Shown: in pieces, positions 15,752-23,816 of the stretch
Position numbering within the stretch: the stretch's first letter is position 1
Layout: every line of letters begins with the position of its first letter
Assembly (NCBI GenBank): GCA_030647905.1
Contig: JAUSJA010000019.1
Location: 1-33,308, forward strand
Direction of reading: 5' to 3'
Length of the DNA: 33,308 nt
From: Gemmatimonadaceae bacterium
GTDB lineage: Bacteria > Gemmatimonadota > Gemmatimonadetes > Gemmatimonadales > Gemmatimonadaceae
The notes under the pieces: model-generated
Seen by the model: only the letters and a program-made list of their open reading frames with translations
What the model was told of the DNA's origin: nothing
The model's database searches: none
Program-made: the position numbers and the translations under genes

Positions 15752-17092
15752 ATGGAGAATACAGACTTGCCGTCTTCCGCTGATGTTCGCACTCCCCCCG
15801 CACCGGCGACCGGGAAGCTGGGCATTCTTACGCCCGGACTCGGCGCCGTCGCCACGACCTTCATGGCTGGCGTGGAGAGCGTAAGGCGCGGCTATGCCAG
15901 GCCCATCGGGTCGCTCACGCAGATGGCGACGATACGCCTCGGCAAGCGCACCGACAACCGATCCCCGCTGATACGCGACTTCGTTCCGCTCGCCAGCCTC
16001 GACGACATCGTTTTCGGCGCGTGGGATCCGATTCCCGACGACGGGTACACCGCGGCCCGCAAGGCGGGCGTTCTCAACGAGAAGGATCTCGAGAAGGTCG
16101 CCGACTTCATGAAGGCCATCAAGCCGATGCCGGCGGTTTTCGACAACCACTACGTCACCCGCATTCACGGATCCAACGTCAAGCAGGGAAAGAACAAGCG
16201 CGATCTCGCCGAGCAGCTGCGACAGGACATCCGCGACTTCAAGGCGAAGAACGGTCTCGACCGGCTGGTCATCGTGTGGTGCGCATCCACCGAGATATTC
16301 ATCCGCCCCGGTCCGCAGCACGCGACGCTTGAAGCGTTCGAGAAGGCGATGGACGAGAGCGACGAAGCAATCGCACCGTCCATGCTCTACGCGTACGCGG
16401 CGATCATGGAGAACGTGCCGTTCTGCAACGGCGCGCCGAATCTGTGCGTTGACATTCCCGCGCTGACGAAGCTGGCGATCGACCGCGGCGTTCCGGTCTC
16501 GGGCAAGGATTTCAAGACCGGCCAGACGTGGCTGAAGACCGTCATCGCGCCGGGCATCAAGGCGCGCATGCTCGGTCTCGCGGGCTGGTACAGCACGAAC
16601 ATCCTCGGCAACCGCGACGGAGAAGTGCTGGACGATCCGGCATCGTTCAAGACGAAGGAGGAGTCCAAGCTTTCCGTGCTGCACACGATTCTTCAGCCCG
16701 AGCTGTATCCCGAGCTGTACAAGGATTTCTCGCACGTCGTGCGGATCAACTACTATCCGCCGCGCGGCGACAACAAGGAAGGCTGGGACAACATCGACAT
16801 CGTCGGCTGGATGAATTATCCGATGCAGATCAAGGTCAACTTCCTCTGCCGCGATTCCATTCTTGCCGCGCCGATCGCTCTCGATCTCGCTCTCTTCTCC
16901 GACTTCGCGCACCGCGCGGGCATGAAGGGCATCCAGGAGTGGCTCTCGTTCTACTACAAGAGTCCGATGACGGCCGAGGGGCTCCAGCCCGAGCATGACC
17001 TGTTCATTCAGCAGACCAAGCTCAAGAACACTCTTCGCTTTCTGATGGGCGAAGACCAGATAACGCACCTCGGACTGGAGTACTACGCGTGA
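15752..17092 (+). CDS. ino1: myo-inositol-1(3)-phosphate synthase
   Basis: 446 residues. It converts glucose-6-phosphate to inositol-3-phosphate with bound NAD. The Rossmann nucleotide loop GILTPGLGAVATT lies at 24-36. Typical MIPS stretches follow: FGAWDPIPDDGY, the WCASTEIFIRP block, PFCNGAPNLCVDIPAL, VSGKDFKTGQTWLKTVIAPGIKARML (substrate-site lysines) and SWYNILGNRDGEVL-like GWYSTNILGNRDG. Length is close to the bacterial form. The start is 3 bases after the phosphotransferase stop. The stop overlaps the next gene by 4 bases (GTGA), so the three genes are almost certainly cotranscribed. Its product would feed inositol lipid or a compatible solute. Confidence 0.95.
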   Translation: MENTDLPSSADVRTPPAPATGKLGILTPGLGAVATTFMAGVESVRRGYARPIGSLTQMATIRLGKRTDNRSPLIRDFVPLASLDDIVFGAWDPIPDDGYTAARKAGVLNEKDLEKVADFMKAIKPMPAVFDNHYVTRIHGSNVKQGKNKRDLAEQLRQDIRDFKAKNGLDRLVIVWCASTEIFIRPGPQHATLEAFEKAMDESDEAIAPSMLYAYAAIMENVPFCNGAPNLCVDIPALTKLAIDRGVPVSGKDFKTGQTWLKTVIAPGIKARMLGLAGWYSTNILGNRDGEVLDDPASFKTKEESKLSVLHTILQPELYPELYKDFSHVVRINYYPPRGDNKEGWDNIDIVGWMNYPMQIKVNFLCRDSILAAPIALDLALFSDFAHRAGMKGIQEWLSFYYKSPMTAEGLQPEHDLFIQQTKLKNTLRFLMGEDQITHLGLEYYA

Positions 17093-17520
17093 TCTTGTCG
17101 CGGGCAAGCGGCATCCGGCTGGCCGGCGTGCTGCTCGCCGCGGCGCTCGCGGCCGGGTGCAAGCCGAACGCGAGGATTCTCGACAACCGGCAATGGTCGG
17201 ACAGCTTTGCGTTCCGCATTACGGTTGATCCGATGCCTCCTCGCGCGATCGAGGATGCGAGGTACAGGATCGTCGTGCAGGACAAGAAGACCGGAGAGCC
17301 CATCGAGACGGGAGAGGGAAGGATCTTCGCGACGAGCTCTGACGGCGCGAATACCGACGATGGGTTCCAGAAGGGAAAGGAAGTCGGCACCTATTACGGG
17401 CGCCTCTTTTTCCCGACCTCCGGTGACTGGGCGATGGCGCTTCAGTTCAGGCGTGACTCCACGCAGAAACTGGAGAAGGTGGATTGGGTTCAGACGGTGA
17501 ACAACGCAACAGCACAGTAG
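17089..17520 (+). CDS. Putative lipoprotein with a FixH/YtkA-like beta domain
   Basis: 143 residues starting at GTG 17089, which overlaps the ino1 stop by 4 bases. Signal peptide with basic start, hydrophobic core and lipobox LAAGC (Cys24). The mature part has a beta-sandwich-like pattern: FAFRITVDPMPPRAIEDARYRIVVQDKKTGEPI, a middle loop, then GTYYGRLFFPTSGDWAMALQF, which resembles YtkA/FixH-type domains. That resemblance is weak and comes from reading, not a search. It is probably anchored in a membrane facing the periplasm. Why it sits in an inositol-lipid operon is unknown. Confidence 0.75.
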   Translation: MILSRASGIRLAGVLLAAALAAGCKPNARILDNRQWSDSFAFRITVDPMPPRAIEDARYRIVVQDKKTGEPIETGEGRIFATSSDGANTDDGFQKGKEVGTYYGRLFFPTSGDWAMALQFRRDSTQKLEKVDWVQTVNNATAQ

Positions 17521-17527
17521 CAGATAC

Positions 17528-17821
17528 ATGCGCCATTTTTTCAGAACGCAGCTCACGCCGGCGGACGTTCTCGGTGTGGCGGACATTTTCTTTCCGCAGC
17601 TCCCGCTCGAGCGGTCCGCGCACACGGCCCGCTCGCGCACTTTTTCCGGATTGTTGGGCACGCTTCAGCTCACGGTGAAAAAGGAAGGGGGGCATTACAC
17701 ATTCGTCGAGGTCAGTACTGACCAGATGGGGGAGAGCCGCCTCGACCGCAACGCGAAGCGGTTCTTCGTCGAGCTGCATCGCACGTCGGATCCCGCTCAC
17801 AAGCTCGAAGCAGCTTACTGA
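17528..17821 (+). CDS. Conserved-looking small protein of unknown function, 97 aa
   Basis: No family recognised. It starts at ATG 17528, 7 bases after the previous stop, and ends 4 bases before the methyltransferase start. There is no signal peptide and no membrane segment. The first 35 residues (RTQLTPADVLGVADIFFPQLPLERS) look helical. The rest (LLGTLQLTVKKEGGHYTFVEVSTDQMGESRLDRNAKRFFVELHRT) has strand-like alternation and charged turns. It is likely cytoplasmic. Tight spacing on both sides argues that it is real and translated with its neighbours. Confidence 0.7.
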   Translation: MRHFFRTQLTPADVLGVADIFFPQLPLERSAHTARSRTFSGLLGTLQLTVKKEGGHYTFVEVSTDQMGESRLDRNAKRFFVELHRTSDPAHKLEAAY

Positions 17822-17825
17822 GCCC

Positions 17826-18686
17826 GTGCTGACCGAGGAGCGATATCTCGCCTCTCTCGAGGAGGCGAGGTCGACCTGGTGGAGCTCGCGCAACTTCGAC
17901 ACGTGGAAGCGGCTGTACGCCGGCGAGTATCAGCGGGGCTTTCTCGTCATTGACACGCTTCGCCGCTATGCGCCCGAATTTTGCGTCGCGGGCTCGGCCG
18001 TGCTGGATGTCGGCTGCGGCGACGCCGGCGCGCTCATCGCATTCGCCGAAGAGGGCGCGACGTGCGCGGGTATCGAGTGCTTCGACAAGAGCCTCGAACG
18101 CGGGCGCCTTCGCGCCGCCGATCATGGCGTGGACGTGGATCTGCGGAAGGGGATCGCGGAATCCATTCCGTTCCCTGATGCGAGCTTCGATCTCGTTACG
18201 CTCGACAACGTGCTCGAGCATGTCGGCGACCGCGAGCTCACGTTGCGCGAGGTACGACGCGTGCTGAAGCCGGGCGGACTCCTGTACATGGTCACACCCA
18301 AGCCGTTCTCGGTGTACAGTCTGTGGAACGATCCGCATTACGATCTCGCCGGTCTCGTTCTCATGCCCCGCAGAACGCAGATCTGGTACTTCGAGAAGAT
18401 TCGCGGAGGCGGCTCCGGCACGTATGACGTTGGCGTGATTCCCACGCGGCGCGCGATCAGAAAGCTGCTCGACGCAGCCGGGTTTCGCATCACCGTGGCG
18501 CCGCGCGAGCTCTGGATCAACTACCTGCGTGACCGCGTATCGCGGCCCGAAGAAGTGCGGCCGGGCATCAAGCGGCGCATGGCGGCGTGGATATCGAGCC
18601 GCCGCTGGCCGTTCGAGAATCCGGCGATGCGCTGGATCTGGGACGTCGGCGTGGGATCGAACTTCATCATCGCGAGGGCGTCGTAG
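17826..18686 (+). CDS. Class I SAM-dependent methyltransferase
   Basis: 286 residues from GTG 17826. SAM-binding motif I is VLDVGCGDAG (59-68). Motif II/III is seen in PFPDASFDLVTLDNVLEHVGD, and the LREVRRVLKPGGLLYMVTPKP block is the usual post-I region, all of the Methyltransf_11 type. The C-terminal third (WYFEKIRGGGSGTYDVGVIPTRRAIRKLLDAAGF) is longer than in minimal enzymes and has the aromatic/basic look of lipid- or glycan-modifying methyltransferases. The neighbouring glycosyltransferase and inositol-lipid genes point to a sugar or lipid headgroup as substrate, which is inference. UbiE/menaquinone-type methylation cannot be excluded. Confidence 0.88.
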   Translation: MLTEERYLASLEEARSTWWSSRNFDTWKRLYAGEYQRGFLVIDTLRRYAPEFCVAGSAVLDVGCGDAGALIAFAEEGATCAGIECFDKSLERGRLRAADHGVDVDLRKGIAESIPFPDASFDLVTLDNVLEHVGDRELTLREVRRVLKPGGLLYMVTPKPFSVYSLWNDPHYDLAGLVLMPRRTQIWYFEKIRGGGSGTYDVGVIPTRRAIRKLLDAAGFRITVAPRELWINYLRDRVSRPEEVRPGIKRRMAAWISSRRWPFENPAMRWIWDVGVGSNFIIARAS

Positions 18687-19820
18687 TTGGTGCCGACGGT
18701 GCCGACGGTGCTGCACGTGATTTATGACGATCTGTCGAATCCCTGGGTCGGCGGCGGTGGCGCCGTGCGCGTGCGCGAGCTCTATCGGCGGCTCGAGGGT
18801 CGGGTTGATGTCACGGTCGCGACGGGGAACTTCCCCGGAGCGCGGGACGAAGTCATTGACGGCATCAGGTACAAGCGACTGGGCTCGCCGCGTCCCTACG
18901 CGTGGAGCCGGCTGACGTGGGGGCGCGAGGTCAACAGGCTGCTGCGGACCGCGCCGTACGACGCGGCGATCTTCGATTTCTCCGGATACAGTCCCGTCTT
19001 TCTTCCGCGCGACCGGCCGACGGGAGTGACAGTGCATCACACCAGTCAGCCGACGGCCCGCCACCGGTGGGGCGCCGTGCTGGCGCTCGCGCTCGGCAGA
19101 ATCGAACGGACAATGATGCGTCGGGCCCGGAGGGCGAGCGCGACGTCGCTCGCTTCGCGCGAGACGATCGCTCGCGTCGCCCCGGAACTGCCCGTGGATA
19201 TTGTCGGCGCGGGAGTCCCGGAAGCGCTCTTCACGCTCACGCGGCGGCCTGGCGAATTTCTGCTCTACTTCGGCCGGCTCGACGTATTCCACAAGGGGCT
19301 CGACACTCTGCTCGAGGCGATCGCACTGCTTGCGCGGGAGCGGCCGGGCATCGAGCTGCGCATCGCCGGCAGAGGGAACGGAGCGGAGCGTATCGCCGCT
19401 CTGGTGCGCGCGCTCGGAATCGAGGACAACGTGCGCATGCTCGGGGCGGTGACGGACGAGCAGCGCGACGAGCTGTTTGCCGAAGCGGCGGTGCAGCTGA
19501 TGCCGTCGCGGTTCGAGGGTTTCGGACTCGCGGCGGCGGAAGCGATGGCGGCGGGAGTTCCGCTCGTCGCGAGCTCGGCGGGATCGCTTCCCGAGGTCGT
19601 AGACGCGCCGCGAGGCGGAGTCCTGGTTCCGCCAGGCGACCCTCGCGCACTCGCCGACGCAGCGGGCCGCCTGCTCGACGATCCGGCCGCGCGGTCCGCC
19701 CTCTCCGAGTCGGCGCGGCAGTCAGCGCGCCGGTTCAGCTGGTCAGCGGTAGCCGAGGCGCATCTGGAGTTCATCAGACGCATTGCGGCGACGGCCGCGA
19801 CACCACATCTCACGACATGA
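18687..19820 (+). CDS. Family 4 glycosyltransferase (GT-B)
   Basis: 377 residues if it starts at TTG 18687, right after the methyltransferase stop; GTGs at 18690, 18699 and 18708 are equally possible. The N-terminal domain has the acceptor-side glycine loop (NPWVGGGGAVRVRELYRRL). The C-terminal domain has FGRLDVFHKGLDTLLEAI and the nucleotide-sugar site PSRFEGFGLAAAEAMAAGVPLVAS with the E-x7-E pattern. The fold and motifs match retaining enzymes such as PimA, MshA and many polysaccharide transferases. Given the upstream inositol-lipid genes, glycosylation of phosphatidylinositol is an attractive guess. Donor and acceptor cannot be read. Its stop overlaps the E1 alpha start (ATGA). Confidence 0.88.
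   Translation: MVPTVPTVLHVIYDDLSNPWVGGGGAVRVRELYRRLEGRVDVTVATGNFPGARDEVIDGIRYKRLGSPRPYAWSRLTWGREVNRLLRTAPYDAAIFDFSGYSPVFLPRDRPTGVTVHHTSQPTARHRWGAVLALALGRIERTMMRRARRASATSLASRETIARVAPELPVDIVGAGVPEALFTLTRRPGEFLLYFGRLDVFHKGLDTLLEAIALLARERPGIELRIAGRGNGAERIAALVRALGIEDNVRMLGAVTDEQRDELFAEAAVQLMPSRFEGFGLAAAEAMAAGVPLVASSAGSLPEVVDAPRGGVLVPPGDPRALADAAGRLLDDPAARSALSESARQSARRFSWSAVAEAHLEFIRRIAATAATPHLTT
18690..18707 (+). repeat. Two tandem 9-mers at the glycosyltransferase start
   Basis: GTGCCGACG occurs twice in a row and is followed by a third GTG. Each unit is three codons and carries a possible GTG start, so gain or loss of a unit would not shift the frame but would move the start. Confidence 0.6.
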
Positions 19821-20944
19821 ACAAGGCACCACACGAATCCGCCGCCCGCGCGGAAACGAGCAACGGCGCGACAGCACGAGGCGGGCTCGGCAGGGAACAG
19901 CTGCTCGATCTCTACTATTACATGCGCCTCACACGGTCGCTCGAGGAGCGGCTGGCCAACCTGTACCGGCAGACGAAAGTCGTCGGCGGCCTGTTTCGAT
20001 CGCTCGGCCAGGAAGCGGACGCGGTGGGAAGCGCATACGCGCTCGACCGGTCGAAGGGAGACATTCTTTCACCGCTCATCCGCAACCTCGGGTCAATGCT
20101 GGTGCAGGGCGCGCGGCCGGTCGAAATCATCAAGCAGTACATGGCGAAGGGCGACTCGCCCACGCGGGGCCGCGAGCTCAACATCCACTACGGCGATCTG
20201 GTGCGCGGCTTCATCGGACAGATTTCACAGCTGGGCGACATGGTGCCGGTGATGGCCGGCGTCACGCTTTCGTTCAGGATGCGCGGCGAGGATCGCGTTG
20301 GCCTCGTCTATGTTGGCGACGGAGCGACATCTACCGGCGCGTTTCACGAGGGCATCAATTTCGCGGCCGTGCAGCGGTGTCCGCTTGTCGTCGTAGTCGA
20401 GAATAACGGATACGCGTACTCGACTCCGCTTTCGAAGCAGACGGCGGCGAAGCAGATGATTGACAAGGCGATCGGCTACGGCGTTGCGTCGGAACAGGCC
20501 GACGGAAACGACGTCGTCGCGACGTACGAGGCGACGAAGCGCGCTGTGGACCGCGCCCGCGCCGGCGGAGGTGTCACGCTGGTCGAGCTGATCACGTACC
20601 GGCGAAAGGGGCACGCCGAGCACGACAATCAGTCCTATGTGCCGGCTGGCGAGATCGAGCGGTGGGCGACGACTAACGATCCGATTGACCGCTTCGCTCG
20701 CGTGCTCTCGAGCGATCACGGCGTGGCGGCGTCGGAGCTGGAGGCGATAGACGCGCGCATCACGGCCGAGATAGACAGCGCGACCGATATAGCGGACGCG
20801 TCGCCGATGCCGGAGCCGGCCGACGCACTGGTGGGGATCTACGCCGATCCGCCCGCGGAGAAGCCGCTCTGGTTCCGCGAAGGCGTTCGCGCCGCGGTAG
20901 AAGTGAACGAGCGCCCGTCGAGCTGGGGGACGCACGATGTCTGA
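19817..20944 (+). CDS. 2-oxoacid dehydrogenase E1 component, alpha subunit
   Basis: 375 residues from ATG 19817, which overlaps the glycosyltransferase stop by 4 bases. It carries the thiamine diphosphate motif GDG...NN: GDGATSTGAFHEG (167-179) to ENNGY (195-199). The N-terminal LYYYMRLTRSLEERLANLY and the RGRELNIHYGD loop are usual for E1 alpha. With the E1 beta and E2 genes downstream it forms the decarboxylating part of a pyruvate or branched-chain 2-oxoacid dehydrogenase. The heterodimeric E1 does not say which, since both complexes use it; no E3 (lipoamide dehydrogenase) gene is in the window. An open stretch upstream in the same frame lies antisense-like over the glycosyltransferase and is not part of it. 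Confidence 0.93.
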   Translation: MNKAPHESAARAETSNGATARGGLGREQLLDLYYYMRLTRSLEERLANLYRQTKVVGGLFRSLGQEADAVGSAYALDRSKGDILSPLIRNLGSMLVQGARPVEIIKQYMAKGDSPTRGRELNIHYGDLVRGFIGQISQLGDMVPVMAGVTLSFRMRGEDRVGLVYVGDGATSTGAFHEGINFAAVQRCPLVVVVENNGYAYSTPLSKQTAAKQMIDKAIGYGVASEQADGNDVVATYEATKRAVDRARAGGGVTLVELITYRRKGHAEHDNQSYVPAGEIERWATTNDPIDRFARVLSSDHGVAASELEAIDARITAEIDSATDIADASPMPEPADALVGIYADPPAEKPLWFREGVRAAVEVNERPSSWGTHDV

Positions 20945-21914
20945 GATCACGTATCTGGAAGCGATCCGCGAAGGTCTGGCGGAAGAGATGGAGCGCGACG
21001 CCAACGTCTTCTGCCTGGGCGAGGACATCGGCGCGTACGGCGGCGCTTTCAAGGTCACCGAGGGGCTGCAGTCACGGTTCGGGGAAGCGCGCGTGATAGA
21101 TACGCCGATCTCCGAGGCGGGAATCATCGGCGCGGCCGCTGGTGCCGCGCACATGGGATTGCGTCCGGTCTGCGAGATGCAATTCATTGACTTCATCTCG
21201 TGCGGATACGACATGCTCACCAACTACGTCGCGACGGCCCGATACCGCGCGATGCTGCCGTGCCCGATGGTGGTGCGCGGACCGAGCGGGGGATACGTGC
21301 GCGGCGGTCCGTTTCACTCGCAGAATCCGGAAGCGGCATTCCTGCACACTCCGGGTCTCAAGATCGTCTACCCGGCGACGGCAAGCGACGCGAAGGGGCT
21401 CATCAAGGCGGCGATTCGCGATGAGGACTGTGTCCTTTTCTTCGAGCACAAGTATCTCTACCGCAGGATCAAGGAGACGATGCCCGAGGGCGATCACATC
21501 ACTCCAATCGGCAAGGCGCGCACGGCTCGCGAAGGGAAGGATGTGTCCATCATCACCTACGCGGCGACGGTCTGGAAGTCGCTCGAGGCGGCCGAACAGC
21601 TCGAGCGCGAGGACGGGCTGTCTGTCGAAGTGATCGATCTGCGCTCGCTCGCACCGATGGATGACGACGCGATCGTGGCGACTGTGAGAAAGACGAATCG
21701 AGTGCTCATCGTGCACGAGGACACGAGGACCGGCGGTGTGGCGGGTGAGATCACGGCGCGCATCAACGAGCTGGCGTTCGAATGGCTCGATGCGCCCATC
21801 CTGCGCGTCACGGCGGCCGACGTCCCGTTGCCGTACTCGCCGCCGCTCGAGGATTACGTGCTGCCGCAGACGAACGACATTGTGAAGGCGGTCCGTCGCC
21901 TGGCGGCTTACTGA
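20937..21914 (+). CDS. 2-oxoacid dehydrogenase E1 component, beta subunit
   Basis: 325 residues, full length. It has the transketolase pyrimidine-binding domain (LGEDIGAYGGAFKVTEGL, about 27-44, and DTPISEAGIIGAAAGAAHMGLRPVCEMQF) and the C-terminal transketolase domain (GKDVSIITYAATVWKSLEAAEQL; VIDLRSLAPMDDDAI; VLIVHEDTRTGGVAGEI). Glu29 in LGEDIG is probably the thiamine-activating glutamate. Its start overlaps the alpha subunit by 8 bases, consistent with coupled synthesis of the alpha2-beta2 E1. Its stop overlaps the next start as TGATG. Confidence 0.95.
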   Translation: MSEITYLEAIREGLAEEMERDANVFCLGEDIGAYGGAFKVTEGLQSRFGEARVIDTPISEAGIIGAAAGAAHMGLRPVCEMQFIDFISCGYDMLTNYVATARYRAMLPCPMVVRGPSGGYVRGGPFHSQNPEAAFLHTPGLKIVYPATASDAKGLIKAAIRDEDCVLFFEHKYLYRRIKETMPEGDHITPIGKARTAREGKDVSIITYAATVWKSLEAAEQLEREDGLSVEVIDLRSLAPMDDDAIVATVRKTNRVLIVHEDTRTGGVAGEITARINELAFEWLDAPILRVTAADVPLPYSPPLEDYVLPQTNDIVKAVRRLAAY

Positions 21915-22186
21915 TGCCGCCAGTGGACGACGAAGACAGGACGGCCCGGTACGTCGGAGTAGGCTGCGTGACGGCCGTTGCCGGGTTCTTCAGCGGAGGC
22001 ATGATCGGCGTCTTCGTGGCGAAGATGGTGGGGAGCATCAGGGGCTGCCAGCCGGCTACCGACCTCCCGGCGTGCGATTGGCACGTGTATGCCGGTATCG
22101 GTATGTTGATTGGTGTTCTGACGCTTCCGGTCATCGCGCTGATCAAGTTGCGGCGCGGCGACTCGGCGACAAGCAAATCGGATTAG
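21914..22186 (+). CDS. Small two-helix membrane protein, unknown function
   Basis: 90 residues from ATG 21914 (TGATG overlap with the E1 beta stop). Two membrane segments are visible: about 13-38 (YVGVGCVTAVAGFFSGGMIGVFVAKM) and about 55-80 (WHVYAGIGMLIGVLTLPVIALIK). A short loop between them holds two cysteines (GCQPATDLPAC), and a charged tail follows. No family recognised. It lies inside the 2-oxoacid dehydrogenase operon, 9 bases before the E2 start. The two loop cysteines could form a disulfide if the loop is periplasmic. Confidence 0.75.
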   Translation: MPPVDDEDRTARYVGVGCVTAVAGFFSGGMIGVFVAKMVGSIRGCQPATDLPACDWHVYAGIGMLIGVLTLPVIALIKLRRGDSATSKSD

Positions 22187-22195
22187 GAGATCGCG

Positions 22196-23542
22196 GTGGC
22201 GCTCGTAGACATAATCATGCCCCAGATGGGTGAATCCATCGCGGAGGGCACTCTCTCGAAGTGGCTCAAGAAGGTCGGCGATGAGGTCAGGCGCGACGAG
22301 CCGATCTTCGAGATTTCGACCGACAAGGTGGATGCGGAGATTCCGGCGTCGTCGGCCGGTGTGATCACCGAGATCATCGTCAAGGAAGGCGAGACGGTCG
22401 CGGTGCAGACTGTGGTTGCGCGGCTGGAGACGGAGAAGGGTGCCGCGACGGCAGCTGCGGCCTCGGCGCCGGCAGCTGTTTCATCGCAGGCATCCGCTGG
22501 GGCCCCCCCCCCGAAGAGCGAATCTACGCCCGCGACTGCAACAGTGCAGAAGCAATCCGCCGCCCCTGCGCCCGCATCCCCGCGCGGTAACGGCGACTCC
22601 TTCGAGGAGCGCGTTCGCACGCGCTCGTCACCGCTCGTCCGCAGGATCGCAGCCGAGCACGGTCTCGATATCGGCGCCCTTCAGGGCACCGGGGTCGCCG
22701 GGCGTGTAACACGCAAGGATATCGTCGGATTCATCGAGTCCGGTGCGGCGCAGCCGACCGGGCGCACGGCGTCCATGCACGCCCCCGGCGGCGTGCCCTT
22801 CGAAGTGCCGTACGCCCCGCTCCCCGAGCCATGGCCCGGGGACACGGTCGAGCAGATGTCGAAGATGCGCGGACTCATCAGCGATCACATGGTCGCGTCC
22901 CGTCGCACATCCGCGCACGTCACGTCCTTCATGGAAGTGGACCTCAGCCGTGTCGCGCGTATTCGCTCGCGCAAGCGGGCGGAGTTCGAGGCGTCCACCG
23001 GCCATAAGCTGACCTACCTGCCTTTCATCATCAGCAGCGTCGTGAAGGGAATCAAGGCATTCCCGATCATGAACTCGTCGGTGGCGGGCAGAAACATCAT
23101 CTATCGCAAGCCGATCAACATCGGGGTCGCGGTCGCGCTCGACTGGGGGCTCATCGTTCCGGTCATCAAACACGCCGAGGACCTTTCGCTCGGCGGACTC
23201 ACGAAGACTCTGAACGACCTCGCGTCGCGCGCGCGCGCCAAGAAGCTGTCGCCGGAAGAGGTGCAGGACGGCACTTTCACGATCACGAATCCCGGAGTAT
23301 TCGGATCGCTGATGGGCGCGCCGATCATCAACCAGCCGCAGGTCGCGATCATGGGGATCGGCGCCATCGAGAAGCGCCCCAAGGTGATCCCCGGTGCCGA
23401 CGGCGAAGACACGATTGCGATCCGCACGTGCTGCTACTTCTCGATTTCGTTCGATCACCGCATCATTGATGGTGCGGTCGCCGACCAGTTCCTCGCCTTC
23501 GTCAAGAAGACGCTCGAGGAATTCCCCGAGAGCGGAGTCTGA
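22196..23542 (+). CDS. 2-oxoacid dehydrogenase E2 (dihydrolipoamide acyltransferase)
   Basis: 448 residues from GTG 22196, with TTAGGAG upstream. Domains in order: one lipoyl domain (2-78) with the lipoylated Lys44 in ISTDKVDAEIP; an Ala/Pro-rich linker (about 82-138); the peripheral subunit-binding domain (about 144-180, SPLVRRIAAEHGLDIGALQGTGVAGRVTRKDI); a second short linker; and the acyltransferase core, with catalytic His421 and Asp425 in SFDHRIIDGA. It forms the core of the complex whose E1 genes lie just upstream. Branched-chain versus pyruvate use cannot be told apart. The linker contains a run of ten C bases. Confidence 0.95.
   Translation: MALVDIIMPQMGESIAEGTLSKWLKKVGDEVRRDEPIFEISTDKVDAEIPASSAGVITEIIVKEGETVAVQTVVARLETEKGAATAAAASAPAAVSSQASAGAPPPKSESTPATATVQKQSAAPAPASPRGNGDSFEERVRTRSSPLVRRIAAEHGLDIGALQGTGVAGRVTRKDIVGFIESGAAQPTGRTASMHAPGGVPFEVPYAPLPEPWPGDTVEQMSKMRGLISDHMVASRRTSAHVTSFMEVDLSRVARIRSRKRAEFEASTGHKLTYLPFIISSVVKGIKAFPIMNSSVAGRNIIYRKPINIGVAVALDWGLIVPVIKHAEDLSLGGLTKTLNDLASRARAKKLSPEEVQDGTFTITNPGVFGSLMGAPIINQPQVAIMGIGAIEKRPKVIPGADGEDTIAIRTCCYFSISFDHRIIDGAVADQFLAFVKKTLEEFPESGV
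22503..22512 (+). repeat. Run of ten C inside the E2 linker
   Basis: Ten consecutive C bases encode part of an Ala-Pro-Pro-Pro stretch between the lipoyl and subunit-binding domains. One-base slippage here would truncate E2 after the lipoyl domain. Confidence 0.9.
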
Positions 23543-23543
23543 G

Positions 23544-23816
23544 ATGGCGCGCGTGCTGACGATCCAGCGAACGACAGTGCCCGCTTTGGAGCGAGAGCGC
23601 TACTTCGAGCGCCTTCGCGCGTGCCGAAGCCATTACACGGCCGCCAACTGCAGGTTCTGGGTATGCGAGGAGAACCGTCTCACCGGCGCCTTCATCGAAT
23701 TCACCGAAGCCGAAGACGAGACGACGCTCACGGTGGCCCACGCCAACTCACCGCACCGGATTCTCGACTCCGCGCGGATCTATCGCGAAACGGAGATCGG
23801 CACCAATGCCGGCTAG
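23544..23816 (+). CDS. Small protein of unknown function, 90 aa
   Basis: Starts at ATG 23544, one base after the E2 stop, and overlaps the next gene by 11 bases. No signal peptide or membrane helix. The sequence opens with RVLTIQRTTVPALERERYFERLRACRSHYTAANCRFWVCEE and continues with LTGAFIEFTEAEDETTLTVAHA. The strand-helix-strand look, a Tyr/Arg-rich helix and an FIEF strand recall small ferredoxin-like (dimeric alpha-beta barrel) proteins, but I recognise no family. Probably cytoplasmic. A longer reading upstream in the same frame overlaps E2 and is not supported. Confidence 0.7.
   Translation: MARVLTIQRTTVPALERERYFERLRACRSHYTAANCRFWVCEENRLTGAFIEFTEAEDETTLTVAHANSPHRILDSARIYRETEIGTNAG

Noticed and set aside
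15704-17107. 467-codon minus-strand reading frame opposite ino1
   Set aside because: Covers a certain gene and shows no motif; antisense shadow.
17712-19292. 526-codon minus-strand reading frame opposite the methyltransferase and glycosyltransferase
   Set aside because: Spans two genes with clear motifs on the plus strand; composition is that of a shadow frame.
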